Source of the DNA: Rhodocyclales bacterium GT-UBC
GTDB taxonomy: Bacteria; Pseudomonadota; Gammaproteobacteria; Burkholderiales; Rhodocyclaceae
NCBI GenBank assembly: GCA_003583745.1
Contig: QXPY01000003.1
Span: 356,052 to 420,051 of the forward strand
DNA length: 64,000 nt
Reading direction: 5' to 3'
The notes under the pieces are model-generated. The model was not told the DNA's origin and did not search any database. It saw nothing but the letters and a program-made list of their open reading frames with translations. Position numbers and translations under genes: made by a program. Position 1 is the stretch's first letter. Every line of letters begins with the position of its first letter. Positions 11,386-20,620 of the stretch are shown one piece after another.

Positions 11386-12503
11386 GCCCGGCCGACGAAG
11401 CGCGTCAGCAGTCGGGTCGTCAGGCCCGGCAGCTTGCCCAGCAGGTCGCGTTGCTTGCCGAACAGTCCGCCGCAAGCTGAAGTAATGCGCTGGCTGGCGG
11501 CCGGGCTCTCGATCCAGCGGTAAAACAAGGTGGCGACGCCAAGGCTGGCTGCGATGGCGAGAAGCATGCAGCCGATCGCAGCATTGGTGGACGACAGGTC
11601 GAAGCGGGCGAAGAGCCCGTTGGCGAGCAGCAACACCGGGAAATGGACGAGGAATACCGAGTAGGATATCTGTCCGAGGAAAGCCAGCGGGCGGACATCC
11701 GGCCAGCGTTCGAGCAGTCCCGTCCGCCGGCTGAAGCCGAGGATCAGCGCAATACTCAGGGCTAGCGCGATGCGCAGTCTGAAATCGACGACCAGGGCGG
11801 CAATCGCGACGGTGGCGATGACGCCCAGCCAGGCCGACATCTGGCGCCGGTCGGAGGCCCACCATGCGGCAGCGCCCAGGCCGTAGGAGCCGAAGAAATA
11901 GATCGCCCAGTTGTCCAGCGCGGCATCCCGGTTGAACCAGAACAGCGACAGCGTTGCCACTGCCAACACCAGGGCCGGGGCGATCAGGCGACGGCGGCCG
12001 CCCCACAGCAACAGGGCCATCAGAGCAAAGAGTTGGAAGTCGATGGCGATGTACCAGACGCCGGCCGAAAGGGCTTCAATGCCGAGAATGCCGTGCAACA
12101 GGAAAGCGTGGGCCAGCCATTGGCCAAGCGTGGCGCGGCCGGGAACGAAATCGTCGTCGAGCCATTGATTGGCCACGGCGGCAGCGGCGATGGCCAGGCC
12201 GAGCGCGGCCAGGTAGGGAATGGCCAGGCGCAGATAGCGCTTCCAGAGCAGCGGGAAAGGCGATCCAGCCAGGGCTTGACCTTCGCGGGATAGGCCGCGG
12301 GCAGCGAGGAAGCCGGCAATGACCAGGAAAATCTGCACCGCCATGCGGCCATATTCGAAAAACCAGTTGAACAAGGCCGGGAAAGCCTCACGACTCAACT
12401 CGGCCAGGGGGCCGTACGAAGAGAAGTGGTTGAGCAGGACAAGCATGGCCGCGAGCGCCTTCAAGGCGTCGATCAGCGGCATACGGTTTGACGAGGTACT
12501 CAT
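11382..12503 (-). CDS. Acyltransferase family 3 (OafA/YrhL-like) membrane protein
   Basis: A 373-residue protein with about ten predicted membrane helices. The N-terminal [21 protein letters not shown] region carries the conserved helix-1 His of the acyltransferase-3 family, and [13 protein letters not shown] follows near residue 90. Such enzymes O-acylate cell-surface sugars, peptidoglycan or lipids. I use the ATG at 12503, which lacks a good ribosome site; the frame continues 12 codons upstream. A weak promoter-like pair (TTGTGC and TAAAAT) lies very close to the start. The acceptor is unknown. The stop codon overlaps the convergent acetoacetyl-CoA synthetase stop. Confidence 0.85.
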
Positions 12504-12572
12504 GACAATGATTTTACACTCTGTTGCTGCAGTGCACAACCTTTATAGCATTGTTTTTTATAAGTAAATTCA

Positions 12573-13865
12573 TTAAACAAAACGGGCGACAAAGGCGCCG
12601 GTGGCACTTTCCGGCAGGTCGACCCAGACCCGGTGGCCGCTTCCCGGCGCAACGGTGATGGCTTCGCCGGCCTTGTTTTCCATGCGCAGCAGTTGCCAGA
12701 CATGGTTGCCGGCCGGATGTACGCATTCGAGGCGGTCGCCGACGGCAAACTTGTTTTTCACCTCGATTTCCATGAGGCCGCGCACCTCGTCGAAACGCAC
12801 GGCGTCGCCGACATAAAGGCTGCGCTCGGACTCGGAATGGCCGCGCAGGTAGTTCTGGTAATCGGCGTCGTGGTGGCGCTGGTAGAAGCCATCGGTATAG
12901 CCGCGGTTGGCCAGGCCTTCGAGTTCGCTGAGCAGTTTCGGGTCCAGTGGCCGGCCGGCGACGGCATCGTCGATCGCCTGGCGATAGCTCTGGGCGGTGC
13001 GGGCGACGTAATAGGGGCTCTTGGTCCGGCCCTCGATCTTCAGCGAATCGACGCCGATGTCGACCAGGCGCTGGACATGCTCGATGGCGCGCAGGTCCTT
13101 CGAATTCATGATGTAGGTGCCGTGCTCGTCTTCCTCGATCGGCATCAGCTCGCCGGGGCGCTGGCGCTCCTCGAGCAGGATTTCCTGCTCGGCGTGGCTG
13201 TAGAAATTGACCGGCTGGCCGGCCGGTAGCGGGGCGCCATCGGAGGTCGAGACCTTGTAGTCCCAGCGGCAGGAGTTGGTGCAGGTGCCCTGGTTCGGGT
13301 CGCGGTGATTGAAGTAGCCGGAGAGCAGGCAACGGCCCGAGTAGGCGATGCACAGGGCGCCGTGGATGAAGACTTCGAGTTCGATGTCGGGGCACTGTTG
13401 GCGGATTTCGGCAACTTCATCGAGCGACAGTTCGCGCGACAGGATAATGCGGGTCAGGCCGAGCTTCTTCCAGAAGCGTACGGCGGCCCAATTCACCGTA
13501 TTCGACTGGACCGAGAGGTGAATGGCCTGCTCCGGCCAGGTTTCGCGAACCATGTCGATCAGGCCGGGGTCTGACATGATCAGCGCATCGGGCTTGAGGG
13601 CGATGACCGGCGCCATGTCGGCGAGGTAGGTGGTGAGCTTGGCGTTGTGCGGAAAGATGTTGCTGACGACGAAAAACTGCTTGCTGCGGGCATGCGCTTC
13701 GCCGATGCCTTCCTTGAGCGCGGCCAGGGTGCCGAAGGCGTTGTTGCGGACGCGCAGGCTGTAGCGCGGTTGTCCGGCATAGATCGCGTCGGCGCCGAAA
13801 TCGAAGGCCGTCCGCATCATTTCGAGCGAGCCGGCAGGGGCGAGAAGTTCGGGCGCCTTGCGCAT
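12573..13865 (-). CDS. trhP: U32 family protein TrhP (tRNA U34 hydroxylation)
   Basis: A 430-residue member of the peptidase U32 family, close to E. coli YegQ/TrhP, which is needed for 5-hydroxyuridine formation at tRNA position 34. The start MRKAPELLAPAGSLEMMRTA and the cysteine-rich core (HGALCIAYSGRCLLS, then NHRDPNQGTCTNSCRW) are diagnostic; the cysteines are presumed iron-sulfur ligands. The C-terminal beta domain is present. I set the start at the ATG at 13865 because the frame continues far upstream, antisense to rng, where nothing matches the family. It diverges from rng with only 36 bases between starts. Confidence 0.9.
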   Translation of the reverse strand: MRKAPELLAPAGSLEMMRTAFDFGADAIYAGQPRYSLRVRNNAFGTLAALKEGIGEAHARSKQFFVVSNIFPHNAKLTTYLADMAPVIALKPDALIMSDPGLIDMVRETWPEQAIHLSVQSNTVNWAAVRFWKKLGLTRIILSRELSLDEVAEIRQQCPDIELEVFIHGALCIAYSGRCLLSGYFNHRDPNQGTCTNSCRWDYKVSTSDGAPLPAGQPVNFYSHAEQEILLEERQRPGELMPIEEDEHGTYIMNSKDLRAIEHVQRLVDIGVDSLKIEGRTKSPYYVARTAQSYRQAIDDAVAGRPLDPKLLSELEGLANRGYTDGFYQRHHDADYQNYLRGHSESERSLYVGDAVRFDEVRGLMEIEVKNKFAVGDRLECVHPAGNHVWQLLRMENKAGEAITVAPGSGHRVWVDLPESATGAFVARFV

Positions 13866-13901
13866 AGTAGAATCCAGCAAAAACCGCGAATTGTAGAGTG
13901 T

Positions 13902-15353
13902 ATGTCCGAAGAAATACTGATCAATTTCACGCCGCAGGAGACACGTGTTGCCGTGATGCAACAGGGCGTCGTCCAGGAGCTGCACATCGAACGCACCGCC
14001 AGTCGGGGGCTGGTCGGCAATGTTTATCTGGGCCGGGTCTGTCGCATCCTGCCCGGCATGCAATCCGCATTCATCGACGTCGGGCTGGAGCGCACTGCCT
14101 TCCTGCATGTCGCCGATATCTGGCAGCCGCGGGAGACGGCAACCGAGCGGCCGATCGAGAAAATCCTGCATGACGGCCAGAGTATTGTCGTGCAGGTGGT
14201 CAAGGACCCGATCGGTACCAAGGGCGCCCGCCTGTCGACGCAGATCTCGATCGCCGGCCGCATGCTGGTCTATTTGCCGCAGGAAAAGCACATTGGTATT
14301 TCGCAGCGCATCGAGGCCGAAAGCGAACGTGAAGCCCTGCGCGAAAAGATCACCCGGCTGGTGCCGGCCGACGAACCGGGTGGCTTCATCGTCCGGACCA
14401 TGGCCGAGAATGCCAGCGACAGTGAATTCGCAACCGATATCGCCTATCTGCGCAAGACCTGGGCCGACATTCGCGACCGGGCGCGAACCTCGGCGCCGCC
14501 CAGCGTGCTGTACCAGGAGTTGTCGCTCGGCCAGCGCGTGCTGCGCGACTTCGTCAATCCGGAAACCAGCCGCATCGTCATCGACTCGCGGGAGAACTTC
14601 CAGAAGCTGAGCAGCTTCGCGGAAGAGTACACGCCGGCGGTTTTGCCCCTGCTCGACCATTACACCGGCCAGCGACCCTTGTTCGATCTGCATGGTGTCG
14701 AAGAGGAAATCCAGAAGGCGCTGGCGCGGCGCGTTGATCTCAAGTCGGGTGGGTATTTGATCATCGACCAGACCGAGGCGATGACGACTATCGACGTCAA
14801 TACCGGCGGCTTCGTCGGCGTGCGCAATTTCGACGACACCATTTTCAAGACCAACCTCGAAGCCGCCCTGACCATTGCCCGGCAGCTACGCCTGCGCAAT
14901 CTCGGCGGCATCATCATTGTCGATTTCATCGACATGGAAAACGAGGAACACAAGCGTGCCGTGCTCGAAGAGTTCAACAAGGCGTTGGCCCGCGATCACA
15001 CGCGGCTGACGGTGAACGGCTTTACGGCGCTGGGTCTGGTCGAGATGACTCGCAAGCGGACCCGCGAGTCGCTGGCTCATATTCTCTGTCAGTCCTGCCC
15101 GACCTGTGGCGGACGTGGCGAGGTCAAGACGGCGCGCACCGTCGCCTATGAAATCCTGCGCGAGCTGTTGCGCGAGGCCCGACAGTTCAATGCCCGCGAA
15201 TACCGCATCCTGGCCGGGCCGGCCGTGGTCGATCTGTTCCTCGACGAAGAGTCGCAGGCGCTGGCGATGCTCTCGGACTTTATCGAGAAGCCGGTGTCGT
15301 TGCAATCCGAACCAAGCTATTCGCCCGAGCAGTACGACATCGTGCTGATGTGA
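13902..15353 (+). CDS. rng: Ribonuclease G
   Basis: A 483-residue endoribonuclease of the RNase E/G family, which matures the 5' end of 16S rRNA and cleaves some mRNAs. An N-terminal S1 domain (VGNVYLGRVCRILPGMQSAFIDVG) is followed by the 5'-sensor region. The catalytic magnesium aspartates lie in TIDVNTGGFVGV and IVDFIDMENEEHKR, and the zinc-link is CPTCGGRG. Length fits RNase G rather than RNase E, with no long C-terminal scaffold. The ATG at 13902 is chosen over longer in-frame starts that would overlap trhP. A strong terminator follows. Confidence 0.94.
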   Translation: MSEEILINFTPQETRVAVMQQGVVQELHIERTASRGLVGNVYLGRVCRILPGMQSAFIDVGLERTAFLHVADIWQPRETATERPIEKILHDGQSIVVQVVKDPIGTKGARLSTQISIAGRMLVYLPQEKHIGISQRIEAESEREALREKITRLVPADEPGGFIVRTMAENASDSEFATDIAYLRKTWADIRDRARTSAPPSVLYQELSLGQRVLRDFVNPETSRIVIDSRENFQKLSSFAEEYTPAVLPLLDHYTGQRPLFDLHGVEEEIQKALARRVDLKSGGYLIIDQTEAMTTIDVNTGGFVGVRNFDDTIFKTNLEAALTIARQLRLRNLGGIIIVDFIDMENEEHKRAVLEEFNKALARDHTRLTVNGFTALGLVEMTRKRTRESLAHILCQSCPTCGGRGEVKTARTVAYEILRELLREARQFNAREYRILAGPAVVDLFLDEESQALAMLSDFIEKPVSLQSEPSYSPEQYDIVLM

Positions 15354-15378
15354 CGTGAAGGGCGGTGGCTGAAATGGG

Positions 15379-15406
15379 AAAAGGGGCGTACAGCCCCTTT
15401 TTTATT
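15379..15406 (+). terminator. Rho-independent terminator after rng, probably bidirectional
   Basis: A nine-base-pair stem (AAAAGGGGC with GCCCCTTTT) and a five-base loop GTACA are followed by more T residues. It ends the rng transcript. Read on the minus strand it has the same form, so it probably also ends the convergent gene that stops at 15419. Confidence 0.88.
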
Positions 15407-15418
15407 TTCCTGGTGCGC

Positions 15419-16243
15419 TCAGATCAGGATGTAGCGATGCGCGTGGCTTTCCTGTTCCAGCGCTTGCAGACCTTCGCTGGCCGAGAAGCGAATGAAGCTG
15501 ACTTGCCAGTGACGGCGGTCGCTGGCGTAGAGGGTCGGGAGATCGGAAGCGGCATCGGTGACGACGCGAAACAGGGTTTGCGGCGTTTCCAGCCAGCCGA
15601 TCAGGCCGTCCAGCAGCTTTTCCGGCGTCAGCTCATGTGCCGCATCAACGTAGCCGCCCGTGTCGCCTGTGCTCTCCGCCGTTTGTGTCAGGTTCTGGAT
15701 ATTCCATTCCAGCTTGAGCAGGCGTTGTTTGCGCCGCAATTTGTCGACGTGGGCGGCAAAGTTGTTGAGCAGTCGCTTCAGGGCGACCAGGCGCAGGTAT
15801 TCCCGTGCATCCTTTTCGCTGGGGGCCAGGCAACGAATGGTATGGTCGGCGAAGATCGGCGGCTCTGCCGACTCGTTGCCGCGTTGCCGGCGCATGCCGA
15901 GCAAGGCGTGAATCTCGTCGTGTTGATTACGCAGCAGGCTGGAGAGCGATTCCTTGAGTTCAAGGCTGCAGCCGAGTGCTTTGCGAATATGCGTAGGATC
16001 TGGAAACAGCCTGGCTGCGGTTTCCGGATCGCTGGTCGAGATGGCGCCATACTGTGGAATGCCGGCAATTTGTCGGTCGAAATAATCGCAGGCGTGCTGA
16101 ATGGCCGGCGTCAGTCGGGCGGCGCAGTTCGTGGCCTCGGCAATGCCGCCGCCAACCGTTTCGATGGCCAGATCAAATAGCGGATGGTGGTATTCGGTTC
16201 GAGCATTCCCTGGCGTGAAAAGGCGTGCAATTCGGGTAAGCAT
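15419..16243 (-). CDS. Uncharacterised cytoplasmic protein, 274 residues
   Basis: I do not recognise a family. The product has no signal peptide or membrane helix. It is rich in charged helices, including a stretch near residues 165-205 with many Lys, Arg and Leu residues (LKRLLNNFAAHVDKLRRKQ) that could form a coiled coil. An early segment with paired histidines (TEYHHPLFDLAIE) and several Asp/Glu-Pro dipeptides give no clear active site. I chose the ATG at 16243 because AGGAG lies nine bases upstream; a start 21 bases earlier is possible. It is monocistronic, convergent with rng and downstream of the AT-rich glycan operon. It seems a genuine gene: intact, with a good ribosome site and typical composition. 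Confidence 0.7.
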   Translation of the reverse strand: MLTRIARLFTPGNARTEYHHPLFDLAIETVGGGIAEATNCAARLTPAIQHACDYFDRQIAGIPQYGAISTSDPETAARLFPDPTHIRKALGCSLELKESLSSLLRNQHDEIHALLGMRRQRGNESAEPPIFADHTIRCLAPSEKDAREYLRLVALKRLLNNFAAHVDKLRRKQRLLKLEWNIQNLTQTAESTGDTGGYVDAAHELTPEKLLDGLIGWLETPQTLFRVVTDAASDLPTLYASDRRHWQVSFIRFSASEGLQALEQESHAHRYILI

Positions 16244-16328
16244 GAGTGTGTTCTCCTGACACATGATGGTTGCCCGAGGTCTATGGAGGGCTCCTCAGGC
16301 TTGCGAGTCGGCTTGTCTTGTTTTTATA

Positions 16329-16351
16329 AAACCACGCGCAAGGCATGGTTT
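16329..16351 (-). terminator. Hairpin likely ending the glycan operon
   Basis: On the minus strand AAACCATGC, a five-base loop and GCGTGGTTT form a nine-pair stem with one wobble, followed by TATAAAAA rather than a clean U-run. It lies about 60 bases past the last gene of the operon that ends at 16414. Read on the plus strand the tail is TTTATT, so either direction is possible. Confidence 0.5.
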
Positions 16352-16413
16352 TTATTACGCTGGCGTTTGACTGTCAATCGTCATGCGCCGAATGGCCTGT
16401 TGTTGCGGGTTCT

Positions 16414-18339
16414 CTATCCGACGATCTCAAGGCGCTTTGGAAAACCGGTAAGCGCCGGGTCAAGAGGAGGTCCTTCCAACCCGATCCACAGAAGGTGCGC
16501 CATGTTTTTCGTGCTGACAATACGCCTTTGTTCTCCAGTGGCAAACCGGATCAGGGCACCGTGGCGAAAGGCCTGCGCGTTGGCGAGTGTGTTTGGCAAC
16601 AGCAGGGCTGCTTCATGGCGTGCAATTCCGTCACGAAAATCCAGGTCCTTTCCAAATAGCCAAATCTTGAAGGTAATCTTGAAGGGCGTGCTGCTTCGCT
16701 CCGACAAGCTCGGGAACCTGGTTGTGGCGAGTAGTTGCGGAACAGTTTGTTTGGGTAGCGCGCCCCCACTCAAATGGATAACAAGTCGGTCCCCTTGTTC
16801 TTCGACCGACAGAACGCGTCGCAAAGCGTTGTCGCTCAATAAAAACTGCTGTCCTGGAGCAAATAGCGCCTGATAGACAGGCAACTTGGGCAGCATAAAA
16901 GAGGGACGCGAACGCGAAATGCCGTTTTCCCACTCGGCATCGGTCAAGAAAATTGTCTTATCGGTAAGGCGACATTCCGCATGTCGAGAAAACTCCGCCA
17001 ACACGGCATGTGGTACTGCTATGTACCATCCCGAAGGGTGAGTCGGTAGCAATACCGGGAATTCTGGCGGAATGTTATCTACAAGGCTGGAAAGACAGGT
17101 TTCCCGATAAAAGTCCCGGGCTTCATCGATATTGAAGCGCGGCGTATCCCATTCAAATAGAGATGGGAGGGCCGTTGCGTAAATCAACACGGTTGCGGCC
17201 AGGCTCAGGCCGCCTAGCCACCTGATTTTCCCCTTAGAGTGCCAAGCCGCGCCAGCCGCGATGACGATGGATGAGAATCCCAATAAATTGATGCCACTGA
17301 AGTAGCGATCCGGGTAGGTGGTTTGATAGTTCGAGATTCCGACATAGGCATTTTTCCGGGCCAGGAACAAAAACGCCAGGAAAATAACGAATGCAGCGAT
17401 CAAGATTTTAATCAGGCGCCGCCATTCGCCTTGCTTGTTCAACCGCCAAAAGATCGCCAATAACGCAGCGAGACCCACCGTAATTGTGATCGCGCTGAGG
17501 TTGGATTGATGTTGGTAATGATCGAAAATAAAGGGATAGGCACTTGCTCTGGCGAAAATGACCTCAATCCAATTATCGGGCCAATTAAATCCGCCTGGGT
17601 CGGGTAAAAAGGCGTCGTATCGAGCCAGAAGCGCGAGGCTGATGGCAGTGGTCCCGAGGATCAAAAGGCCGTTTGTACGCAGGTGATTCCTTGGATTGCC
17701 GGATTGACGAAGGACGTCCTGGGTAAAAATCGAAAAATAGATCAGCGGGATGCATACCGGGTTCGTTCCTGCGCACAATAGGATGGACAGGTCGGCAAAC
17801 TGGCGTCGCCACCCGTGGAGCCTTTCCCGCCAGAACAACAAGAGGCTTGCCAAGAACACGAAGTGATACCCAATGTTGGAGGCTCGTCCGAGAATTTCGT
17901 TGCTACTGTCTCCGAAAGGTTGCAAAACGACAAGAATGAAGAATAGATAACGAGTCGTAGGGGGAAGTACATTTTCCGTTGCCTTGGCAGCGACGGTCGC
18001 GATGAGGGCGTAGAACGCATAGGATAGGGCGGCGAGCATTTCGGCATAACAGCCCAGCATGCTTCCGCACAAAACGGATGACATGCCGGCTCCCCCGCCA
18101 ATCAGGAGCAGGTTGCCCCAGACGAAGTAGTCCTCACGTGCATGCCAGAAGAGGTGAGCCCAACCTCGGGTCATCGCCAGGCTTAACCAGCTTCCATCCT
18201 CCGTGAACAAAGCAGGATGAAGCATGGCGTCGGCATTGCGCATCATGAATATCGCAAGTGCGAAAATGAACAGCGCGCCGTAGCTCAGTCGTCTTGCCCG
18301 ATCGTTTTGAATTGTGATCGAGGAACTGTTACACGTCAT
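16414..18339 (-). CDS. Large polytopic membrane protein, GT-C glycosyltransferase-like
   Basis: A 641-residue protein with about ten or eleven predicted membrane helices up to roughly residue 400 and then a soluble, presumably periplasmic, tail. In the first extracytoplasmic loop it has TEDGSW (Glu47-Asp48). An acidic pair there is typical of GT-C enzymes that transfer sugars from polyprenyl phosphates. I do not recognise a named family. It is the last gene of an eight-gene operon, 12 bases after the preceding gene, with glycosyltransferases and a flippase-like protein upstream. Base composition is more AT-rich than the flanking housekeeping genes. Alternatives are an O-antigen or lipid modification protein without transferase activity. 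Confidence 0.62.
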   Translation of the reverse strand: MTCNSSSITIQNDRARRLSYGALFIFALAIFMMRNADAMLHPALFTEDGSWLSLAMTRGWAHLFWHAREDYFVWGNLLLIGGGAGMSSVLCGSMLGCYAEMLAALSYAFYALIATVAAKATENVLPPTTRYLFFILVVLQPFGDSSNEILGRASNIGYHFVFLASLLLFWRERLHGWRRQFADLSILLCAGTNPVCIPLIYFSIFTQDVLRQSGNPRNHLRTNGLLILGTTAISLALLARYDAFLPDPGGFNWPDNWIEVIFARASAYPFIFDHYQHQSNLSAITITVGLAALLAIFWRLNKQGEWRRLIKILIAAFVIFLAFLFLARKNAYVGISNYQTTYPDRYFSGINLLGFSSIVIAAGAAWHSKGKIRWLGGLSLAATVLIYATALPSLFEWDTPRFNIDEARDFYRETCLSSLVDNIPPEFPVLLPTHPSGWYIAVPHAVLAEFSRHAECRLTDKTIFLTDAEWENGISRSRPSFMLPKLPVYQALFAPGQQFLLSDNALRRVLSVEEQGDRLVIHLSGGALPKQTVPQLLATTRFPSLSERSSTPFKITFKIWLFGKDLDFRDGIARHEAALLLPNTLANAQAFRHGALIRFATGEQRRIVSTKNMAHLLWIGLEGPPLDPALTGFPKRLEIVG

Positions 18340-18351
18340 CGAATGGCTCGG

Positions 18352-20592
18352 TTATTTATCCCAAACGGATAATGACAAATCCTGGCCCAATTTTGTTGGG
18401 TCGATTTTCGAACCATTCAGGAAAACCAGTAAGAATCCGCCAGCCGAGCTTAGGTGAGTGATTTGTCCAATATCCCGATTCGCGATCAGAACATGGCGTT
18501 TTGCCTTGAATCGCTCGCTGTTGGCAGCATTGTTCGTGACAATCAAGAGTGGTGGAAGTGGCGCCTCAATCCTTGGCAATCCGTTCAATAAATATTGATT
18601 ATTGATCGGTAGTAGCTCATTGCTCGGAGCGAGCGTGTGAGGAGGTTGAAAAGTTGGTTTCCAATCGTTGATGCCATCAAATGATTTATTTACCGGCCTG
18701 AAGGAACATGCGGCAATCGCAATCGACTCAGGGTTACGGCGAGGTGCCAAGCTTGTTACATCTAGGCTGGCATTCTGGCCTGGTGCAAGGTAAGCAATAA
18801 ATTGGTGCTTATCCTGGTATGGCGAAAGTGCCAAATATCCGAGTGAGAGACCTGGGTCGTTGATGTTGTTCCGTACCAAGAAAATGTTTCGGCGGTTTGA
18901 CGGAGCGGGTAGTGCTATTTCAACTTCATAGAAGCCTTCTTGGAGTACCGGCAAGTTCAGCTTGGGTGATGGTTGCTGCGCTATTGAGCATTTTTGCCAA
19001 TCTGCTTCTCGGTTCGAAGTTGCAAGTCGGCGCCAGGCAATGGTGCTTGGCGACAGGAAGTCTGGTTCGTAGTTTTCGAATAGGAGGCGATAGAACCACC
19101 AATTCGCGCTCATGCTCCAAGGTTGCCAATCGGTCGAGAATTCATGAGTTGTTGTAACGATGATTTGGGGGGCACTGCTGCCTGACAGATTTTGTCTAGC
19201 GCGAGTACGAACGTCTCCCAGTGCATGGATGACAGAGTCGACGGGCATTGCGCCGAAGCGTCGTGTCGTTGCACTCCACAACCCCCAGTATTCCTCCGTC
19301 ACAGTCTTTTGTCGGTTGGATTTGATGTGGGCGATATAGTCGCGATAGGCAATCGGCAGATAGCCGCCCAGTTCGGAAACCAGGAATCGTTTGTCATCGC
19401 TGCTTGCGTCACGCCGAAGCGCCGTCAATTCAAGATAATTGCGCCCGAGCACGGTAATCAAGAGTAAAGCCGGAAGCCACTTGCCAAGGCATGGCATTAA
19501 GGGGGGAAGTCGTTGCCAATAAGCCTCCAGCTTGGTGCTCAGGAAGGCAAATCCGAAGAGGGTTAAAACCGTCTTGCACCAGAAAATGTAAGCGGCTTCG
19601 TAGCCTCCCCGATGCCCTCCGATGACCGCGAGCATTCCGCCACCTGCCAAGCTGGCGCCGATGGCCAAAATTGCGCCGATTTCCAGGCTGGGTCGGAAAA
19701 TCGCCATTGCTAGCAGCGCCGGCCAAACCAATCCCCAGCCATTTGCGAAAAAATCAGGGATTAGGCGTGAAAAGATGTCTTCCAATCCGAGAATTCTGCT
19801 GTCTTCAATCCAGGGTCCGAAATACCAGTACTGGTCGCCCGCAACGTCCAAGAAGTTGTAGCGCAACATTGCTGCTGCGGAAAAACCTGTCGAAAGGGCT
19901 ATGGAACAGGAGGCAACGATCGCAGCGATGCACGGCGCGACGAGTAGCTTGCTGGTTTTCCATGACTGGGCATGTTGAACATGCCAGCCGGCCAGTCCGA
20001 GCGTGAGAAGGGCCGTAGGCAGCCCAAAATCGTTAGACCACAGTAGTGCGAAACCAGCCAAGCTTCCCAGTCCAATTTGGCTGATGAGCCAGTTGGCAGA
20101 GAAGCGAATGGCGATGTAAGCGAGTCCGAAAACAACGTAAGGGATGAGGCTGCGCAGCGGCCGAAGACTGTTTCCGGGAGCAAGGCGCTCCATTAGCCAG
20201 GGCGGTAGCTCTGGCCATAACAGGGCGATTGCTGTCAGCATGATCGTACCGCTGACCACAGCGAATTTTAGTCGGTCTCTTTTGCGGACCAGTGCCGCCA
20301 AGGAACTAACCGACAGGAGACTGCCGAGTAGCGTCACGAATTGCGCGGCAAACAGGCTTGCCGCCATGTTGCTTCCGGCAAGCCAGAAAACCGGGTAGAG
20401 CGTGAATAAAACGCCTATGCCCAAATAGGGATAGAAGTCTCGGCCCGGTAATTGTCCATCAGCCAGTCGAAACAAGCCGCTGGCCGTTTGGAACGCGCCA
20501 TCCAGATGAAATGTCGGAATATCGATCGCCTGGCGAAGGCTGATGACGGCGATGATCAGCAGGTCCAGGAGAATGATACCCAGATAGCTCAT
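18352..20592 (-). CDS. Large polytopic membrane protein, second GT-C-like transferase
   Basis: About 746 residues from the chosen ATG, with roughly ten predicted membrane helices in the first 400 residues and a long soluble C-terminal region with beta-rich character. The first loop contains HLDGAFQTASGL and GRDFYPYLGIG. Early acidic residues (Asp31, Asp52) are placed as in GT-C sugar transferases. A TTG start 81 bases upstream would overlap the GT2 gene; I prefer 20592, although its ribosome site is poor. No named family is recognised. It lies between the GT2 gene and the other large membrane protein, in the position occupied by the serotype-specific transferase in Gtr-type O-antigen modification operons. 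Function is inferred only from fold and context. Confidence 0.6.
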   Translation of the reverse strand: MSYLGIILLDLLIIAVISLRQAIDIPTFHLDGAFQTASGLFRLADGQLPGRDFYPYLGIGVLFTLYPVFWLAGSNMAASLFAAQFVTLLGSLLSVSSLAALVRKRDRLKFAVVSGTIMLTAIALLWPELPPWLMERLAPGNSLRPLRSLIPYVVFGLAYIAIRFSANWLISQIGLGSLAGFALLWSNDFGLPTALLTLGLAGWHVQHAQSWKTSKLLVAPCIAAIVASCSIALSTGFSAAAMLRYNFLDVAGDQYWYFGPWIEDSRILGLEDIFSRLIPDFFANGWGLVWPALLAMAIFRPSLEIGAILAIGASLAGGGMLAVIGGHRGGYEAAYIFWCKTVLTLFGFAFLSTKLEAYWQRLPPLMPCLGKWLPALLLITVLGRNYLELTALRRDASSDDKRFLVSELGGYLPIAYRDYIAHIKSNRQKTVTEEYWGLWSATTRRFGAMPVDSVIHALGDVRTRARQNLSGSSAPQIIVTTTHEFSTDWQPWSMSANWWFYRLLFENYEPDFLSPSTIAWRRLATSNREADWQKCSIAQQPSPKLNLPVLQEGFYEVEIALPAPSNRRNIFLVRNNINDPGLSLGYLALSPYQDKHQFIAYLAPGQNASLDVTSLAPRRNPESIAIAACSFRPVNKSFDGINDWKPTFQPPHTLAPSNELLPINNQYLLNGLPRIEAPLPPLLIVTNNAANSERFKAKRHVLIANRDIGQITHLSSAGGFLLVFLNGSKIDPTKLGQDLSLSVWDK

Positions 20593-20620
20593 TCCCTGCA
20601 GGCGGCTGCCTTGCCGCAAC

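Noticed and set aside
13866..14693. N-terminal extension of trhP by 276 codons
   Set aside because: The extension is antisense to rng and unlike the U32 family; the ATG at 13865 gives the expected start MRKAPELLAPAG.
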